From positions 186,001-250,000 of the forward strand of contig NZ_QBKU01000004.1 of assembly GCF_003054325.1 (NCBI RefSeq): DNA of 64,000 nucleotides. Reading direction: 5' to 3'. The position numbers and the translations under genes were made by a program. The notes under the pieces were generated by a model. The model made no database searches. It was given only the letters and a program-made list of their open reading frames with translations, and had not been told where the DNA came from. This document shows positions 62,784 through 64,000 of the stretch, piece after piece. Origin of the DNA: Sulfitobacter mediterraneus. Lineage in GTDB: Bacteria; Pseudomonadota; Alphaproteobacteria; Rhodobacterales; Rhodobacteraceae. Position 1 is the first letter of the stretch. Each line of letters opens with the position of its first letter.

Positions 62784-62842
62784 GGGGGCCAGCCCCCACC
62801 GGCAAGGCCGGTTCCCCCGGAATATTTTTTGGCCAAAAAGGC
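62784..62842 (+). repeat. Intergenic repeat, copy 3 (complex form)
   Basis: GGGGGCCAGCCCCC (62784-62797), hairpin ACCGGC-AAG-GCCGGT (62798-62812), then CCCCCGGAATATTTTTTGGC continuing CAAAAAGGC. Same order as copy 1 with a different middle hairpin. Located between deoB and upp. Confidence 0.85.
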
Positions 62843-62909
62843 AGTGGCGCTGCGCTTGCGGTGGCGGCCGTTTCGGGCCAAAAGACATGTAAACCAAAGG
62901 AGCTGCCCC

Positions 62910-63551
62910 ATGTCCCATGCCGCCGACCATCTGACCGTTGTTGATCACCCGCTGGTGCAGCACAAATTGACCATTATGCGCGACAAGGGCACCCCAACGG
63001 CGGTGTTCCGTCAGTTGTTGCGCGAGATCAGCCAGTTGTTGGCCTATGAGGTCACACGCGGTCTGCCGATGACAACCAAAGAGATCCAAACCCCGATGCA
63101 GACCATGAGCGCACCAACGCTGGATGGCAAAAAGCTGGCGCTGATTTCGATCCTGCGGGCGGGCAATGGCCTTTTGGACGGGGTGCTTGAGCTGATTCCG
63201 TCGGCGCGGGTTGGGTTTGTCGGCCTTTACCGTGATGAGGAAACGCTCAAGCCGGTTCAATACTATTTCAAGGTGCCTGAGGCGTTGGATGATCGCTTGG
63301 TGATTGCCGTTGATCCGATGTTGGCGACGGGCAATTCGTCGGTTGCGGCGATTGATCTGCTGAAAGAGGCGGGCGCCACGAACATTCGGTTCCTGTGTCT
63401 TTTGGCAGCGCCTGAAGGTGTGGCGCGGATGCGTGAGGCGCATCCGGATGTGCCGATTGTGACGGCAGCGCTGGATGAGAAGCTCAATGAGGTTGGCTAT
63501 ATTGTGCCGGGCCTTGGTGATGCGGGCGACCGGATGTTCGGGACCAAGTAA
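62910..63551 (+). CDS. upp: Uracil phosphoribosyltransferase
   Basis: 213 aa, makes UMP from uracil and PRPP. The PRPP loop is [28 protein letters not shown] at the start and the uracil-binding [16 protein letters not shown] at the end are conserved. Start at 62910 after AAAGGAG. Confidence 0.96.
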   Translation: MSHAADHLTVVDHPLVQHKLTIMRDKGTPTAVFRQLLREISQLLAYEVTRGLPMTTKEIQTPMQTMSAPTLDGKKLALISILRAGNGLLDGVLELIPSARVGFVGLYRDEETLKPVQYYFKVPEALDDRLVIAVDPMLATGNSSVAAIDLLKEAGATNIRFLCLLAAPEGVARMREAHPDVPIVTAALDEKLNEVGYIVPGLGDAGDRMFGTK

Positions 63552-63648
63552 TCTGGCCTGTGCTTTCACGCGTTGCGTGTATTTCTGACCCTAGACTTGG
63601 GCGGTTTGCTGGTGCATTCTGACAACATCTTGTGTGTGGGGGCACGTT

Positions 63649-64000
63649 ATGAAGATCATCAGATTGTTTGCAGTCTCTGCTTTGGCCAGCGTCCTTGGCT
63701 TGGGCGTTGTTCAGGCCCAGACCGGCGAGCGACAACCGACAGAGTTTCCGCCCGACAGCTATAAGGGCAAGCAATACGTCGACAGCGACGGGTGTGTCTT
63801 TATCCGTGCGGGCATTGACGGCAACGTGTCGTGGGTGCCGCGCGTCACCCGCGATCGCAAAATCGTTTGCGGATTTGCACCCAGCCTGCCATCGCAGGTG
63901 GCCAGTGCCGAAGTGGTCCCGGAAGAGACCGAAGTGGCCGCAGCCGCGCCTGAGACATCGCCATCCCCCGTGGTGAAACCAGCTGTGCGCACTGCCAAGG
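63649..64000 (+). CDS. Exported protein, 5' part only (probable SPOR-type)
   Basis: About 117 codons to the window edge with no stop. Signal peptide (IIRLFAVSALASVLGLGVVQAQ), then a conserved-looking segment Y-K-G-K-Q-Y-V-D-S-D-G-C-V-F-I-R-A-G and W-V-P-R-V-T-R-D-R-K. A Pro/Ala/Glu-rich linker follows. Roseobacter proteins with this start usually end in a peptidoglycan-binding SPOR domain, which is outside this window; that part is inference. Confidence 0.7.
   Translation, partial: MKIIRLFAVSALASVLGLGVVQAQTGERQPTEFPPDSYKGKQYVDSDGCVFIRAGIDGNVSWVPRVTRDRKIVCGFAPSLPSQVASAEVVPEETEVAAAAPETSPSPVVKPAVRTAK

Overview
The window is a 64-kb stretch of chromosome from an alphaproteobacterium. It is most consistent with a marine Rhodobacteraceae (Roseobacter-group) genome. 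The reasons are the split ATP synthase operon atpHAGDC followed by an H-type lectin gene, Hsp20 paired with a DUF1150 protein, a fused ATP sulfurylase/APS kinase, a lone Hint-domain protein of the type common in this family, standalone PhnM, DUF2161 and DUF817 proteins, and a small 47-aa protein of a type I associate with this group. The assignment rests on recognising protein families by eye; no database search was run. The window is mostly core housekeeping, with no insertion sequence, prophage, CRISPR array, tRNA or rRNA that I could support.

Layout. 1-5.5 kb: F1 ATP synthase operon, its terminator and a small lectin. 5.5-12 kb: prs, an HCCA-isomerase/hydrolase pair, then a minus-strand run ltaE-ycgN-ribF-maoC-HAD phosphatase. 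12.3-17.1 kb: a small unknown gene, manganese pyrophosphatase, a YjbR protein, a DUF2161 protein and the CIRCE-controlled groES-groEL. 17.1-22.7 kb: a signalling island with a frameshifted response regulator and a membrane histidine kinase on the minus strand, divergent from a periplasmic solute-binding protein, a cytosolic histidine kinase and a REC-only regulator. 22.8-28.7 kb: DMT exporter, NUDIX, lipase-like protein, PhnM, purE-purK, a YdcH-like protein, Hsp20 and DUF1150. 28.8-33.7 kb: sat/apsK, trxB, an Lrp-type regulator, a Hint-domain protein and a conserved small protein. 34-40 kb: pgeF-midA-lgt, a UbiK-like protein, a YbjN-like protein, and proC-csaA-like-hydroxyacid dehydrogenase. 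40-48 kb: GAF histidine kinase, tdk, an unknown putative DNA-binding protein, a KAS III, a periplasmic PilJ-like sensor-domain protein and carB. 48-55 kb: esterase, membrane proteins, a cupin-TetR pair divergent from an SDR with paired palindromic operators, phasin, glyA, nadK and CsbD. 55-64 kb: prpE, maeB, the nucleoside-salvage run cdd-deoA-deoB-upp and the start of a secreted protein cut by the window end.

How genes work together. The atp genes encode all five F1 subunits. cdd, deoA, deoB, upp and tdk cover pyrimidine salvage, while prs, purE, purK and carB feed de novo nucleotide synthesis. prpE and maeB belong to propionate/acetate and C4-acid metabolism.

The most unusual part is the 17.1-22.7 kb island. 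A solute-binding protein with no permease or ATPase lies between two histidine kinases that share the same catalytic-domain signature, flanked by two REC-only proteins. One of these REC proteins is broken by one extra base in an A8 tract. A second non-genic signal is a family of intergenic repeats, at least five copies, most of them just downstream of genes.
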